NCBI RefSeq assembly: GCF_000430745.1
Contig: NZ_AUMP01000003.1
Span: forward strand, 281,503-345,502
Direction: 5' to 3'
Length of the DNA: 64,000 nt
Source: Fictibacillus gelatini DSM 15865
GTDB taxonomy: Bacteria; Bacillota; Bacilli; Bacillales; Fictibacillaceae
The notes under the pieces were generated by a model. That model worked only from the letters and a program-made list of their open reading frames with translations. It was not told the origin of the DNA and did no database searches. The number at the start of each line of letters is the position of its first letter. The first letter of the stretch is position 1. Positions 10,032 to 18,704 of this stretch are shown here, one piece after another. Both the position numbers and the translations under genes were made by a program.

Positions 10032-11140
10032 TGTAATACCCCCTGACTTACTTTGCTTAAACTGTGTGCAAGATCTTTAATTAAATCATTTACATCTTCA
10101 ATACCTACAGAGAAGCGCAACAGTCTGTTGCATACGCCAGTTTTTATCCGAATTTCTTCAGGAATATCGGCATGTGTCTGTGTCGCAGGATACGTAATAA
10201 AGCTTTCCGTACCTCCTAAACTTTCAGCAAATGTGATCAGTTTCAATTCTCGCAAAAACGGGTCGACCCAGGACTCGTTCACCAAACGGAATGAAAGCAT
10301 TCCGCCTTTTCCGGGATAAAGAACATCAGTAACCGCTTCGTGATTCGCTAAAAACTGGACAATCGTTTTCGCGTTTTTTTCATGCTGTTTCATGCGCAAT
10401 GCCAATGTTTTCATGCCTCTCATGAGAAGCCATGAATCGAACGGACCGAGAACGGCTCCGGATGCATTATGATGCTTAGCGAGCAATTCACTTAACTCGT
10501 TTCCTTTCGAAACGATTAAACCCGCTAGTACATCATTGTGCCCTCCCAGATATTTCGTTGCACTATGAATGACGATATCCGCTCCATCTTTAATCGGTTG
10601 CTGGAGAAGCGGTGTGTAAAAGGTGTTGTCAACTATGAGCAGTATTTGGTGTCTCTTTGTTATTTCCGCAACTTTTCGAATATCGGCCTGTTCCATTAAT
10701 GGATTCGTCGGTGTTTCAAGAAAAACCGCTTTCGTATTTTCTGAGATAGCTGCTTCGATTTCGTCACAACAGGAAGTATCGACATAAATACAATTTAATC
10801 CCCATTTACGGAATCCTTCTTCAAATAAACGGTACGTGCCCCCGTATAAATCTTTAGAAACGATGAATTCGTCACCAGATTGAAAGAGTGCGAGCACGGT
10901 AAGGATTGCACCCATTCCTGAACTGCAAGCAAAGCCTGCTTCCCCGCCTTCAAGGTCGGCGATCGTTTTTTCAAGAAGACAACGTGTAGGGTTGCCCGTG
11001 CGTGAATAATCATAGCCTGTTGATAGGCCGATCCCATCGTGGCGGTAAGCGGTAGAAAAATAGACTGGAGGATTTACAGTTCCAGTAGCGTTTTCACTTC
11101 GGTTTCCAATTTGTGCGAGTTTTGTTTCGATTTTATACAT
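10028..11140 (-). CDS. metI: Cystathionine gamma-synthase / acylhomoserine sulfhydrylase MetI
   Basis: A 370-residue PLP enzyme with the lysine in SATKYLGGHNDVLAG and the family motifs GYDYSRTGNPTR, CSSGMGA and ETPTNPLMEQ. B. subtilis MetI makes cystathionine from O-acetylhomoserine and cysteine and can also use sulfide. It is the first gene of the methionine operon and starts at an ATG with GAGGAGATGGGGAA upstream, just downstream of a SAM-I riboswitch. It is therefore expected to be switched off when S-adenosylmethionine is plentiful. Confidence 0.9.
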   Translation of the reverse strand: MYKIETKLAQIGNRSENATGTVNPPVYFSTAYRHDGIGLSTGYDYSRTGNPTRCLLEKTIADLEGGEAGFACSSGMGAILTVLALFQSGDEFIVSKDLYGGTYRLFEEGFRKWGLNCIYVDTSCCDEIEAAISENTKAVFLETPTNPLMEQADIRKVAEITKRHQILLIVDNTFYTPLLQQPIKDGADIVIHSATKYLGGHNDVLAGLIVSKGNELSELLAKHHNASGAVLGPFDSWLLMRGMKTLALRMKQHEKNAKTIVQFLANHEAVTDVLYPGKGGMLSFRLVNESWVDPFLRELKLITFAESLGGTESFITYPATQTHADIPEEIRIKTGVCNRLLRFSVGIEDVNDLIKDLAHSLSKVSQGVLQ

Positions 11141-11175
11141 TTCCCCATCTCCTCTAAAGTAGTAACGAAAAATAA

Positions 11176-11348
11176 AAAAAGCCTTCTATAAGAAGAAGAC
11201 TTTAAAACCGATAACAGTCGTTCTTCTTATCTTCCAAGTCCATAAGAGCTGAACTTGTTGGAATTAGCACCTTTTCAAGCGTTTTGCCGGCGGCTTGAAG
11301 GTTGCTGAGGTGTCATCGGGCCAGTCCCTCTACCTCTCTTGATAAGAA
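11176..11348 (-). promoter_or_regulatory. SAM-I (S-box) riboswitch controlling metI-metC-yitJ-metH
   Basis: Read on the minus strand this shows the classic S-box signature: GAGGGACTGGCCCGATGA, CAGCAACC, and AAGGTGCTAATTCC. Helix P1 pairs TTCTTATC with GATAAGAA (bases 11341-11348 with 11224-11231). A terminator stem plus a T run follows (about 11170-11202). The 3' strand of P1 (GATAAGAAGAA) can pair instead with TTCTTCTTAT of the terminator, giving a plausible antiterminator. SAM binding should stabilise P1 and stop transcription. Confidence 0.95.
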
Positions 11349-11508
11349 ATGAGTTGTTTTCATTTAATTTTCTTAACTTTACAACAGATGATTTGAGATT
11401 GCAACAAATTTTTTTCCATTTTCAAACGTTTCCTCATTTGAACGCTTTCTTTTTTGATGTTTTTTGTTATGATAGGGAAGGATATTTTAGCAGGTGGTGG
11501 AATGAAAC

Positions 11509-12411
11509 ATGAATTTTAGAGTATTGCTATATTATAAATATGTACCAATTGATGATCCTCAAAGCTTTGCGGATGAACATTTGAATTACTGTAAAGAATT
11601 AGGATTAAAAGGACGCATTCTTGTGGCGAGCGAAGGGCTGAACGGAACGGTTTCAGGGACGGTGGAGCAAACCGATCGCTATATGGCTGACCTCCGAAAA
11701 GACCCGCGCTTTTCTGATATCGTTTTTAAAATCGAAGAGGCTGACCAGCATGCCTTTAAAAAGATGAAAGTGAAAGTGAAAAAAGAGATTGTGAATTTAA
11801 GCCTTGAAGAAGACATTAACCCGAATGAACTGACGGGAAAACATTTATCACCTAAAGAGTTTTATGAAGCGATGCAGCAAGAAGATGTCGTCATTTTAGA
11901 TGCGAGAAATACGTACGAGTACGATCTCGGCCATTTTCGCGGAGCGATTCGTCCGGATATTGAAACTTTCCGTGACCTGCCGAAATGGGTTCGGGAAAAC
12001 TTCGAGCAATTTAAAGATAAAAAAGTTTTAACGTATTGTACTGGCGGCATTCGCTGTGAAAAGTTTTCCGGCTTTTTAATCAAAGAAGGATTTAAGGATG
12101 TTTCCCAGTTAGAAGGGGGCATTATCACTTACGGATATGATCCAGAGGTGAAAGGAGCCCTTTGGGATGGAAAATGTTATGTTTTTGATGAAAGAATCTC
12201 CGTTCCTGTTAACCGCACGGGTGAAGAAAGGATAGTCGGGAAATGCTACCATTGCGGAAGGCCCGAAGAACGTTATGTCAAGTGCGGAAATCCTGAATGC
12301 AATAAACATTTGCTTATGTGCGAAGAATGCGAGCGTGAGCATAAACGCTCTTGCAGCAAAGAATGCGCCGAACATAAGTGGAATCGTTATGTAAAAGAAC
12401 ATGCCATTTAA
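11509..12411 (+). CDS. trhO: tRNA uridine(34) hydroxylase TrhO (rhodanese family, UPF0176)
   Basis: A 300-residue protein with an N-terminal ferredoxin-like domain, a rhodanese domain with catalytic loop [11 protein letters not shown] (active cysteine near residue 180), and a C-terminal cysteine-rich zinc region (CYHCGRP, CGNPEC, CEEC, CSKEC). TrhO hydroxylates U34 of certain tRNAs on the path to methoxyuridine. B. subtilis YbfQ is the homologue. The ATG follows AGGTGGTGG with 8-nt spacing. It stands alone between the two SAM-regulated units, and nothing in its upstream region suggests SAM control. Confidence 0.9.
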   Translation: MNFRVLLYYKYVPIDDPQSFADEHLNYCKELGLKGRILVASEGLNGTVSGTVEQTDRYMADLRKDPRFSDIVFKIEEADQHAFKKMKVKVKKEIVNLSLEEDINPNELTGKHLSPKEFYEAMQQEDVVILDARNTYEYDLGHFRGAIRPDIETFRDLPKWVRENFEQFKDKKVLTYCTGGIRCEKFSGFLIKEGFKDVSQLEGGIITYGYDPEVKGALWDGKCYVFDERISVPVNRTGEERIVGKCYHCGRPEERYVKCGNPECNKHLLMCEECEREHKRSCSKECAEHKWNRYVKEHAI

Positions 12412-12444
12412 AAAAAGATTTTTACTAAAAATCTGAAAAAGGCA

Positions 12445-12473
12445 TTGACTTTTTCAAATTCTCCGTGTTACAT
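12445..12473 (+). promoter_or_regulatory. Sigma-A promoter of hom
   Basis: TTGACT and TTACAT are separated by 17 nt, about 45 nt upstream of the S-box aptamer. Confidence 0.65.
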
Positions 12474-12516
12474 TATTAACTAATTTAAGATGCTAGTAAA
12501 AATAACATATATTGGA

Positions 12517-12668
12517 CTCTTATCCAGAGAGGCTGAGGGACTGGCCCGATGACGCCCGGCAACCTTCAAACAATGTTTGAAAAGGTGCTAATACCTGCAG
12601 GAAAAATTTCCTGATTGATAAGAGGAGGCGAGCGAAAACCCCTCTTCTTATGAAGAGGGGTTTTTTTA
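12517..12668 (+). promoter_or_regulatory. SAM-I (S-box) riboswitch controlling hom
   Basis: P1 is formed by CTCTTATC and GATAAGAG (12517-12524 with 12617-12624). The core shows GAGGGACTGGCCCGATGA, GGCAACC and AAGGTGCTAATACC. It is followed by a strong terminator, ACCCCTCTTC / GAAGAGGGGT plus T7 (12638-12667). This places homoserine dehydrogenase, the entry to homoserine, under S-adenosylmethionine control together with the methionine operon. Confidence 0.95.
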
Positions 12669-12697
12669 TACCTTGATACTTATCTGGAGGGATAAAA

Positions 12698-13987
12698 ATG
12701 AATGAAAAAAACGGAGAAAATAAGGGAATTGAAAAACAAATCATTAAAGTGGCGCTTCTGGGATTAGGAACGGTAGGATATGGGGTATTTACAGGGCTTG
12801 TTGAGAAAAAAGGCCATTTTAGCTCTTTATTAGGGAAAGCAGTTGAAATTACCGGGATCCTCATTCAAGATCCAACTAAGAATAGGGAACTGCCGAAAGA
12901 TGTTTTTGTAACGACAAATTTTCAGGAACTCCTTCAAAAAGACAAGCCGGATGTTGTTGTTGAAGCCATCGGGGGAAAGGAACCGGCATTTACTTTTATC
13001 AGACAATCTCTTGAGTCAGGGTGTCATGTCATATCGGCGAACAAAGACTTAATTGCTCGCTCTGGAAAAGAACTTTTGCAAATCGCTCAGTCAAATGGTG
13101 TCCGCTTTGTGTATGAAGCAAGTGTCGGCGGTGGAATTCCTGTTTTGCGAACGATTAAAGAGTTGCTCCAGGTTAATCGAATCGAGAGGGTTGAAGCGAT
13201 TCTTAATGGAACGACGAATTTTATTTTAAGCTATATGAGAAATCATCGTTCATCTTTTTATGAAGCACTGGAAATTGCCAGGCAACAAGGATACGCTGAA
13301 GCGGATCCAACGAATGATATTGAAGGAATCGACGCTTTTTATAAAGCAATGGTGTTATGTGATTGGGTATTTGGTGAGCAACCAGATTGGGATCATGTGC
13401 AGGTAAAAGGAATTAAAGATGTCCAAACGGAAGAGCTGCTGCTTGCTGAACAATCTGGATTGCGGTTAAAACAGCTCGTTACAATAAATGAAACGCTTGA
13501 CGTTCAAGTAACACCGATCTTTGTCGATCAAGAACATCCGCTTTATGGTGTAGAAGGAGTCGACAATGCCGTTCGAATAAAAACGGATCTACTCGGATAT
13601 TTAACGTTGCAAGGAGCCGGTGCCGGAGCTTTTCCAACTGCAAGTGCCATCCTTGAAGATTTAATTTCGGTGTACAAAACAACAAATAAAGAAAAAGTGA
13701 AGACAGGAAAAAGGGAAGAGAAGCGAAAAGAATCTAAAGAAAGCAACGTCTTTGCCCTTTTTATTAAGAATGTCTTAAACGAGAAAGAATTTAGCGATAT
13801 TGTTAAAAAGATCGAATCTTCAGTTGACCTTCTACATGCAAGTGGCGAAATTGAAAATGGCAACGCGTTTGTCTTAGTGAAAGGAAATCTAGAATCAATT
13901 TGTATTGGACATGAATTTTCCGTTTATCCGGTCCAGATAACAAATGAACAAATGTTTACACGTGTAAAAGAAAAAGCAGTTGTCTAA
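12698..13987 (+). CDS. hom: Homoserine dehydrogenase
   Basis: A 429-residue enzyme reducing aspartate semialdehyde to homoserine. The Rossmann motif VALLGLGTVGYGVF lies at residues ~24-37, the catalytic region includes SANKDLIA and NGTTNFILSYM, and a C-terminal ACT-like domain begins near residue 345 after a Lys/Glu-rich linker. The length fits the family (B. subtilis Hom, 433). The ATG follows TGGAGGG. No thrC or thrB follows it, and it sits alone behind the S-box, so this copy is probably dedicated to methionine. A separate threonine-operon copy elsewhere in the genome is possible. Confidence 0.93.
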   Translation: MNEKNGENKGIEKQIIKVALLGLGTVGYGVFTGLVEKKGHFSSLLGKAVEITGILIQDPTKNRELPKDVFVTTNFQELLQKDKPDVVVEAIGGKEPAFTFIRQSLESGCHVISANKDLIARSGKELLQIAQSNGVRFVYEASVGGGIPVLRTIKELLQVNRIERVEAILNGTTNFILSYMRNHRSSFYEALEIARQQGYAEADPTNDIEGIDAFYKAMVLCDWVFGEQPDWDHVQVKGIKDVQTEELLLAEQSGLRLKQLVTINETLDVQVTPIFVDQEHPLYGVEGVDNAVRIKTDLLGYLTLQGAGAGAFPTASAILEDLISVYKTTNKEKVKTGKREEKRKESKESNVFALFIKNVLNEKEFSDIVKKIESSVDLLHASGEIENGNAFVLVKGNLESICIGHEFSVYPVQITNEQMFTRVKEKAVV

Positions 13988-13995
13988 TTGATCGG

Positions 13996-14028
13996 AAAAC
14001 ACCTCATCTTTAGAGATGAGGTGTTTTT
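13996..14028 (+). terminator. Intrinsic terminator after hom
   Basis: A 14-bp perfect stem, AAAACACCTCATCT with its complement, is followed by a T run. Confidence 0.85.
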
Positions 14029-14039
14029 GGCTGAAATAA

Positions 14040-14068
14040 TTGAATTTTTTAAAAAATATTGGTACAAT
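14040..14068 (+). promoter_or_regulatory. Sigma-A promoter of aceB
   Basis: TTGAAT, a 17-nt spacer and TACAAT. The predicted transcript start is near 14075, immediately before the candidate IclR operator. Confidence 0.65.
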
Positions 14069-14076
14069 CATAAAAG

Positions 14077-14103
14077 GAAACGACGTTCTATAATAAGCAA
14101 CGA
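14077..14103 (+). promoter_or_regulatory. Candidate IclR-family operator, copy A (aceB)
   Basis: GAAACGACGTT followed by CTATAATAAGCAACGA. The same 27-nt layout, GAAACGNYGTT then YTRTAATAAGCAACRA, occurs twice in the leader of the transketolase operon (16764-16790 and 16847-16873). It contains two interlocked inverted pairs, AAACG/CGTT and GTT/AAC. Its position just after the predicted +1 suits a repressor. Assignment to the neighbouring IclR protein is inference. Confidence 0.6.
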
Positions 14104-14136
14104 AATTCAAGATAGAATAGTGAAGGGAGTTTTTTT

Positions 14137-15756
14137 ATGACAACGAGCAATGTTGATCGTTTGCAGGGAGTAGAAATTAAAGGGAAAATGGATCAGGGCT
14201 TTGCTGAAATATTAACGGTGGAAGCGCTGGAGTTTGTTAAGAAATTAGCGATTGAATTTGAAGAAGAAAGACAGCAGCTAATGAAGCTTCGGGATGAAAG
14301 ACAGGCGGAAGCTAACCGCGGAAAGCTACCAGAATTTCTGCCGGAAACAGAACACATTCGCAAAGGGAATTGGAAAATTAGTTCGGTACCGAAAGACCTT
14401 CAAGACAGAAGAGTAGAAATTACCGGCCCTGTAGATCGAAAAATGATCATTAACGCCCTAAACTCTGGAGCAAATGGCTTTATGGCCGATTTTGAGGATG
14501 CAACTTCGCCAACATGGGAAAACATTGTACAGGGGCAGATCAATTTACGGGACGCTGTGAATAAAACGATCAGCTACATCAATCCGGCAAAAGGAAAGAA
14601 ATATGAATTAAATGATAAAACGGCCACTCTTATCGTTCGTCCACGCGGTTGGCACTTGATGGAAAAACATCTCCTTATCAACGGTGAGCCTGTATCTGGA
14701 GGATTGTTTGACTTTGCCATTTATTTCTTCCACAATGCAAAAACATTGATTGAGAATGGATCCGGTCCTTATTTTTATTTGCCGAAACTAGAGAGCCACT
14801 TAGAGGCAAGATTATGGAATGAAATATTTGTCAAAGCGCAGGAGGAATTAGGAATCCCGATAGGGACCATTAAAGCTACCGTTTTAATTGAAACGATATT
14901 TGCTGCTTTTGAAATGGATGAAATTCTTTATGAATTGCGAGATCATATTGTTGGCCTTAACTGTGGCAGATGGGATTATATTTTTAGCTATTTGAAAAAA
15001 TTCCGCAATCTTCCAGACTATATTCTGCCGGATCGTTCGGTCGTGACTATGACAAGTCCATTTATGAAGGCGTATTCGTTATTGACGATAAAAACGTGCC
15101 ACAGGCGGGGTGCTCATGCGATGGGCGGAATGGCGGCGCAAATTCCCGTGAAAAATGATGAGGAAGCAAATCAAAAGGCGATTGAAAAGGTGTATGAAGA
15201 TAAAAAACGGGAAGCGACGAACGGCCATGACGGAACATGGGTCGCCCACCCGGCACTTGTTCCGGTTGCAAAAAGTGTATTTGATGAATTTATGCCTGGT
15301 CAAAATCAAGTGGACAAACAATTGGCGGATATTGAAATTACAAGAGAAGATTTATTGGAAATTCCAACTGGTCCAATCACAGAAGAGGGATTAAGAACAA
15401 ATATTAATGTCGGAATACAGTATATGGAAGCGTGGTTAAGAGGAAGTGGAGCAGTGCCTATTCATCATTTAATGGAAGATGCTGCGACTGCTGAAATATC
15501 GAGAGCCCAGGTGTGGCAGTGGATTCGGCATCCAAAAGGGGTATTAGAAAACGGTCAAAAGATTACATTTGAGCTCTTTTCCCAATATGTCGATGAGGAA
15601 CTGGAAAAAATTAAACAGTCCATTGGAGTTGAAACGTTTGAGCAAGGCAAATTTGATCAGGCGAGACAATGGTTTGAAGAGTTGACGAGAAATGAAGAAT
15701 TTGAAGACTTTTTAACCATTTCCGGCTACGAACTATTAATAAAAGAAGGAAAGTAA
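14137..15756 (+). CDS. aceB: Malate synthase A
   Basis: A 539-residue malate synthase condensing glyoxylate with acetyl-CoA to malate. Family motifs include FMADFEDATSPTWEN, LIVRPRGWHL, and the catalytic barrel segment GLNCGRWDYIFSY, followed by HAMGGMAAQIP. The length matches malate synthase A (about 530) rather than the ~720-residue G form. No isocitrate lyase gene lies next to it. Its neighbours are an IclR regulator, a transketolase/kinase operon and, further on, glycolate oxidase. It more likely disposes of glyoxylate from glycolate or purines than serving only the glyoxylate shunt. Confidence 0.95.
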   Translation: MTTSNVDRLQGVEIKGKMDQGFAEILTVEALEFVKKLAIEFEEERQQLMKLRDERQAEANRGKLPEFLPETEHIRKGNWKISSVPKDLQDRRVEITGPVDRKMIINALNSGANGFMADFEDATSPTWENIVQGQINLRDAVNKTISYINPAKGKKYELNDKTATLIVRPRGWHLMEKHLLINGEPVSGGLFDFAIYFFHNAKTLIENGSGPYFYLPKLESHLEARLWNEIFVKAQEELGIPIGTIKATVLIETIFAAFEMDEILYELRDHIVGLNCGRWDYIFSYLKKFRNLPDYILPDRSVVTMTSPFMKAYSLLTIKTCHRRGAHAMGGMAAQIPVKNDEEANQKAIEKVYEDKKREATNGHDGTWVAHPALVPVAKSVFDEFMPGQNQVDKQLADIEITREDLLEIPTGPITEEGLRTNINVGIQYMEAWLRGSGAVPIHHLMEDAATAEISRAQVWQWIRHPKGVLENGQKITFELFSQYVDEELEKIKQSIGVETFEQGKFDQARQWFEELTRNEEFEDFLTISGYELLIKEGK

Positions 15757-15763
15757 TCGCTTA

Positions 15764-15799
15764 AAGGGATGTGCTTTGAAGGCATATCCCTTATTTTTC
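15764..15799 (+). terminator. Intrinsic terminator after aceB
   Basis: An AAGGGATGTGC stem with one imperfect pair to GCATATCCCTT is followed by ATTTTT. Confidence 0.7.
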
Positions 15800-15894
15800 A
15801 AGAATATCGAGACTATTCTAGTTTAATAAAGGTGGATGAGCTATAATGGATGTAATTAAAGAAATAGATTGGATGGGTTAGCGAGGGGATTTGT

Positions 15895-16653
15895 ATGGTT
15901 AAATCAATTGACAGAGCATTAACAATCATAAAATTAGTAAGTTCGAGAAAAGACGGCTATGGTGTAACCGAGTTGGCTGAGCAGCTGGAATTAAATAAAA
16001 GTTCGATTTTTCGTATTTTGGCAACGTTAGTCGCGCACGGGTTCATTGAGCAAGATGCAGAGACGAAAAAATACCGATTGGGCTATCAATATTTAGAATT
16101 GAGCGCGAAATTATTAGATTCCATTGATATTCGCAAGGAAGCAACTCCTTATTTAAGGCAATTAGAAGAAATCTCAAACGAAGTCATTCATCTGGTCATC
16201 TATTCGCAAAAAGAAGCAGTCTATATTGAGAAATTGGAAGGCAGTGAAACGTTAAGAATGCACTCGCAAGTTGGAAAACGGGCTCCGATGCATTGTACAA
16301 GTGCAGGGAAAACGATTCTTGCCTATCTCCCTAAAAATGAAGTGATGGAAATCATTGAACAAAAAGGTCTTCCAAGGCATACGGAAAATACGATAACGAA
16401 TCCTGATGAACTGTTTAAAAATCTCGATGAAATTAGAAGAAACGGCTACGGAATTGAAAGGGAAGAAAACGAATTGGGCATAACATGCATTGCTGCCCCC
16501 ATCTTTAATCATCGGGGAACTGTTGTTGGAGCAATCAGTATTTCCGGAACATCAATGAGAATGACAGAAGAGCGCATTGATACTTTAAAAGATCAAGTCA
16601 TGAATGTTTGCAGAAAAGTATCTGAGCGATTAGGCTATAAGACCAATAATTAA
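15895..16653 (+). CDS. IclR-family transcriptional regulator
   Basis: A 252-residue protein of standard IclR architecture. An N-terminal winged helix occupies residues ~1-65 (GVTELAEQLELNKSSIFRILATL), and a C-terminal effector domain covers ~80-250, with family features HCTSAGKTILAYLP and GITCIAAPIFNHRG. Members bind small carboxylic acids such as glyoxylate, pyruvate or allantoin products. It lies between malate synthase and the transketolase operon, both of which carry the same 27-nt element just behind their promoters, so it is the best candidate to bind it. Its ligand is unknown; glyoxylate is the obvious guess. Confidence 0.9.
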   Translation: MVKSIDRALTIIKLVSSRKDGYGVTELAEQLELNKSSIFRILATLVAHGFIEQDAETKKYRLGYQYLELSAKLLDSIDIRKEATPYLRQLEEISNEVIHLVIYSQKEAVYIEKLEGSETLRMHSQVGKRAPMHCTSAGKTILAYLPKNEVMEIIEQKGLPRHTENTITNPDELFKNLDEIRRNGYGIEREENELGITCIAAPIFNHRGTVVGAISISGTSMRMTEERIDTLKDQVMNVCRKVSERLGYKTNN

Positions 16654-16689
16654 AATCAAAAAGGCATGGATCCATGCCTTTTTGATTTT
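16652..16689 (+). terminator. Terminator after the iclR gene
   Basis: A 38-nt perfect palindrome with AAAATCAAAAAGGCATG on the left arm and GGATCC at the centre, ending in a T-rich arm. It includes the stop codon of the regulator. Confidence 0.8.
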
Positions 16690-16716
16690 AATTATTAGAA
16701 AATTTTTAAAAACCCC

Positions 16717-16745
16717 TTGAAAGTATCATTTTCAAATGGTATTAT
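16717..16745 (+). promoter_or_regulatory. Sigma-A promoter of the transketolase operon
   Basis: TTGAAA, a 17-nt spacer and TATTAT. The predicted transcript start near 16752 leaves a ~137-nt leader that holds two copies of the candidate operator. Confidence 0.7.
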
Positions 16746-16763
16746 TTTTTTAAAGATTAATAA

Positions 16764-16790
16764 GAAACGCTGTTTTGTAATAAGCAACAA
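16764..16790 (+). promoter_or_regulatory. Candidate IclR-family operator, copy B
   Basis: GAAACGCTGTT followed by TTGTAATAAGCAACAA, beginning about 12 nt after the predicted start of transcription, nearly the same placement as copy A at aceB. Confidence 0.62.
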
Positions 16791-16846
16791 GAAATAATTT
16801 GTGAAAAATTAACGAATATGTTGCTCCTTTTTTTAAGCAAATAACA

Positions 16847-16873
16847 GAAACGGCGTTTTGTAATAAGCAACAA
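16847..16873 (+). promoter_or_regulatory. Candidate IclR-family operator, copy C
   Basis: GAAACGGCGTT followed by TTGTAATAAGCAACAA, 83 nt after copy B. It runs directly into the AGGAGG ribosome binding site of the first transketolase gene. Two sites about eight helical turns apart would allow cooperative binding or looping. Confidence 0.62.
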
Positions 16874-16888
16874 AGGAGGAAGTATGAA

Positions 16889-17713
16889 ATGGCGTTAACT
16901 TCAGAAAGAAAAGAAGAATTGACGAAATTAACAAAACAAATTCGCCGGCACATTGTGAAAATGACACATCATGCAGGCAGTGGACACCCGGGAGGTTCAT
17001 TATCTGCAACCGAATTAATGACGGTTCTATTTTTTGATCACATCAATGTTGATCCGCAAAACCCGGATTGGGAAGATCGCGATTGCTTCTTCCTTTCAAA
17101 AGGGCATTGCACGCCGGTTTATTATTCCGTATTAGCAGAAAAAGGGTTCTTTCCAGTAGAAGAACTTATGACGTTCCGTGATGTTGACGGGCGATTGCAT
17201 GGCCATCCTTGTGCAGAGCATATTCCTGGTGTCGACATTTCCTCGGGTTCACTCGGACAGGGGTTATCAGTGGCAAATGGTGTCGCACTGGCAGCGAAGC
17301 TTGACGGAAAAGAAAGACGCTCATATGTCATGATCGGAGATGGCGAATCTCAAGAAGGGCAAGTTTGGGAAGCCGCCATGACAACGGCCCACTATAATTT
17401 AGACAATGTGTGCGCCATCATCGATTGGAACAAGATTCAGCTGGATGATTTCGTTGAAAACGTAAAAGGAATGAAAGATTTTGCCGCAAAATGGAGGGCA
17501 TTTGGCTGGCATGTTGTAGAAATTAACGGGCACGACCTTGATGAAGTTGATGAAGCATTTCGGGAAGCAAAGCGGATCAAAGGAAAGCCAACAGCGATTC
17601 TCGCCCATACCGTAAAAGGCAAAGGCATTTCGTTCATGGAGGATACACATAAGTGGCACGGATTGGCACCAAATGATGAGGAATTAGAATTGGCTTTAAA
17701 GGAGTTGGTTTAA
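16889..17713 (+). CDS. Transketolase, N-terminal subunit
   Basis: A 274-residue TPP-binding half of a split transketolase. It shows MTHHAGSGHPGGSLSATE near residue 30, GSLGQGLSVANG, and the TPP/Mg motif GDGESQEGQVWEA followed by DWNKIQLDD. Split transketolases work as heterotetramers with the pyrimidine-binding half, which is the next gene. They usually transfer a two-carbon ketol unit between sugars. The context here (acid-sugar kinase, TPP synthase, IclR operators) is not the central pentose phosphate pathway, so a specialised acceptor such as glyoxylate or an acid-sugar aldehyde is plausible but unproven. The ATG at 16889 follows AAGGAGGA. Confidence 0.92.
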   Translation: MALTSERKEELTKLTKQIRRHIVKMTHHAGSGHPGGSLSATELMTVLFFDHINVDPQNPDWEDRDCFFLSKGHCTPVYYSVLAEKGFFPVEELMTFRDVDGRLHGHPCAEHIPGVDISSGSLGQGLSVANGVALAAKLDGKERRSYVMIGDGESQEGQVWEAAMTTAHYNLDNVCAIIDWNKIQLDDFVENVKGMKDFAAKWRAFGWHVVEINGHDLDEVDEAFREAKRIKGKPTAILAHTVKGKGISFMEDTHKWHGLAPNDEELELALKELV

Positions 17714-18661
17714 ATGACAGTGCAAAAAGCACCTCGTGAAGGATTTAGTGAAGCGCTTATTCGCTTAGGAAAACAATATGACGATTTAGTCGTACTTGAT
17801 GCCGATTGTGCGAAATCCAATATGACAAATTTCTATAAAGACAATTTTCCAAACCGCTTTTTTAACATAGGAATTTCAGAATGTGATTTAGTTGGGACAG
17901 CGGCAGGACTTGCCATTGCAGGAAAAGTACCTTTTGCGAATGCGTACGCAAACTTCCTGACCGGACGCGCATTTGACCAGATGCGAATCTCGGTTTGCTA
18001 CTCCAACAATAATGTGAAAATCGTCGGACATAACGCAGGAACATCTGCTGCGCAAGAAGGAGCGACACACTTGCCGCTTGAAGATATCTCGCTTATGCGT
18101 TCCTTGCCAAGAATGACCGTCATCGTTCCAGCAGATTCATTAGAAATGGAAAAAGCGGTCGAAGCAGCCTATCACTTTGAAGGTCCAGTCTATTTAAGGG
18201 TGGGTAAACTTCCTGTTCCAATTGTGACAAATGAAGACGATCCTTTTGAAATTGGAAAGGCAATTAAATACCGCAAAGGATCCGATGTCACGCTTATAAG
18301 TACTGGCATTATGTTAGATGAAACGTTCAAGGCGGCCGAACAGCTTGAGCAAAAAGGCATTCAAGCCGAGGTACTTCATGTACACACCATCAAGCCAATC
18401 GATGTAGAGGCGATTACAACATCCGCAGCGAAAACGAAACGGGTAGTTACGGTAGAAGAACATTCGATTATTGGCGGGCTGGGTAGCGCTGTCGCCGAAG
18501 TTTTAGCAGAGCAACAACCAACTCCACTTAAACGCGTTGGAACAAACGACCGTTTCGGTGTTTCGGGAAAAATGCCAGAACTATTGGATTTCTTCGAATT
18601 AAGAGCGGCAAGAATCGCCAAAACTGCAGAAGAATTAATCGATATCGCATTAGTCAAATAA
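17714..18661 (+). CDS. Transketolase, C-terminal subunit
   Basis: A 315-residue partner carrying the pyrimidine-binding and C-terminal domains. The conserved acid of the TPP site is in NIGISECDLVGTAAGLAIAG near residue 57; other family motifs are FLTGRAFDQMR, THLPLEDISLMRSLP and VVTVEEHSIIGGLGSAVAE. It starts at the base after the stop of the N-terminal subunit, so the two are translationally coupled and presumably made 1:1. The length is normal for split transketolase beta chains. Confidence 0.92.
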   Translation: MTVQKAPREGFSEALIRLGKQYDDLVVLDADCAKSNMTNFYKDNFPNRFFNIGISECDLVGTAAGLAIAGKVPFANAYANFLTGRAFDQMRISVCYSNNNVKIVGHNAGTSAAQEGATHLPLEDISLMRSLPRMTVIVPADSLEMEKAVEAAYHFEGPVYLRVGKLPVPIVTNEDDPFEIGKAIKYRKGSDVTLISTGIMLDETFKAAEQLEQKGIQAEVLHVHTIKPIDVEAITTSAAKTKRVVTVEEHSIIGGLGSAVAEVLAEQQPTPLKRVGTNDRFGVSGKMPELLDFFELRAARIAKTAEELIDIALVK

Positions 18662-18704
18662 GGAAAGTTCGAATAGGCAATCAACTTGAAAGGGGGTAGA
18701 AAGA

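Noticed and set aside
14137-15756. Reading the aceB region as a glyoxylate shunt operon
   Set aside because: No isocitrate lyase is present nearby; the neighbours are C2 and acid-sugar genes.
16764-16873. Two near-identical 27-mers considered as a direct repeat or minimal CRISPR-like array
   Set aside because: There are only two units, the position relative to the promoter fits operators, and a third copy lies at aceB.
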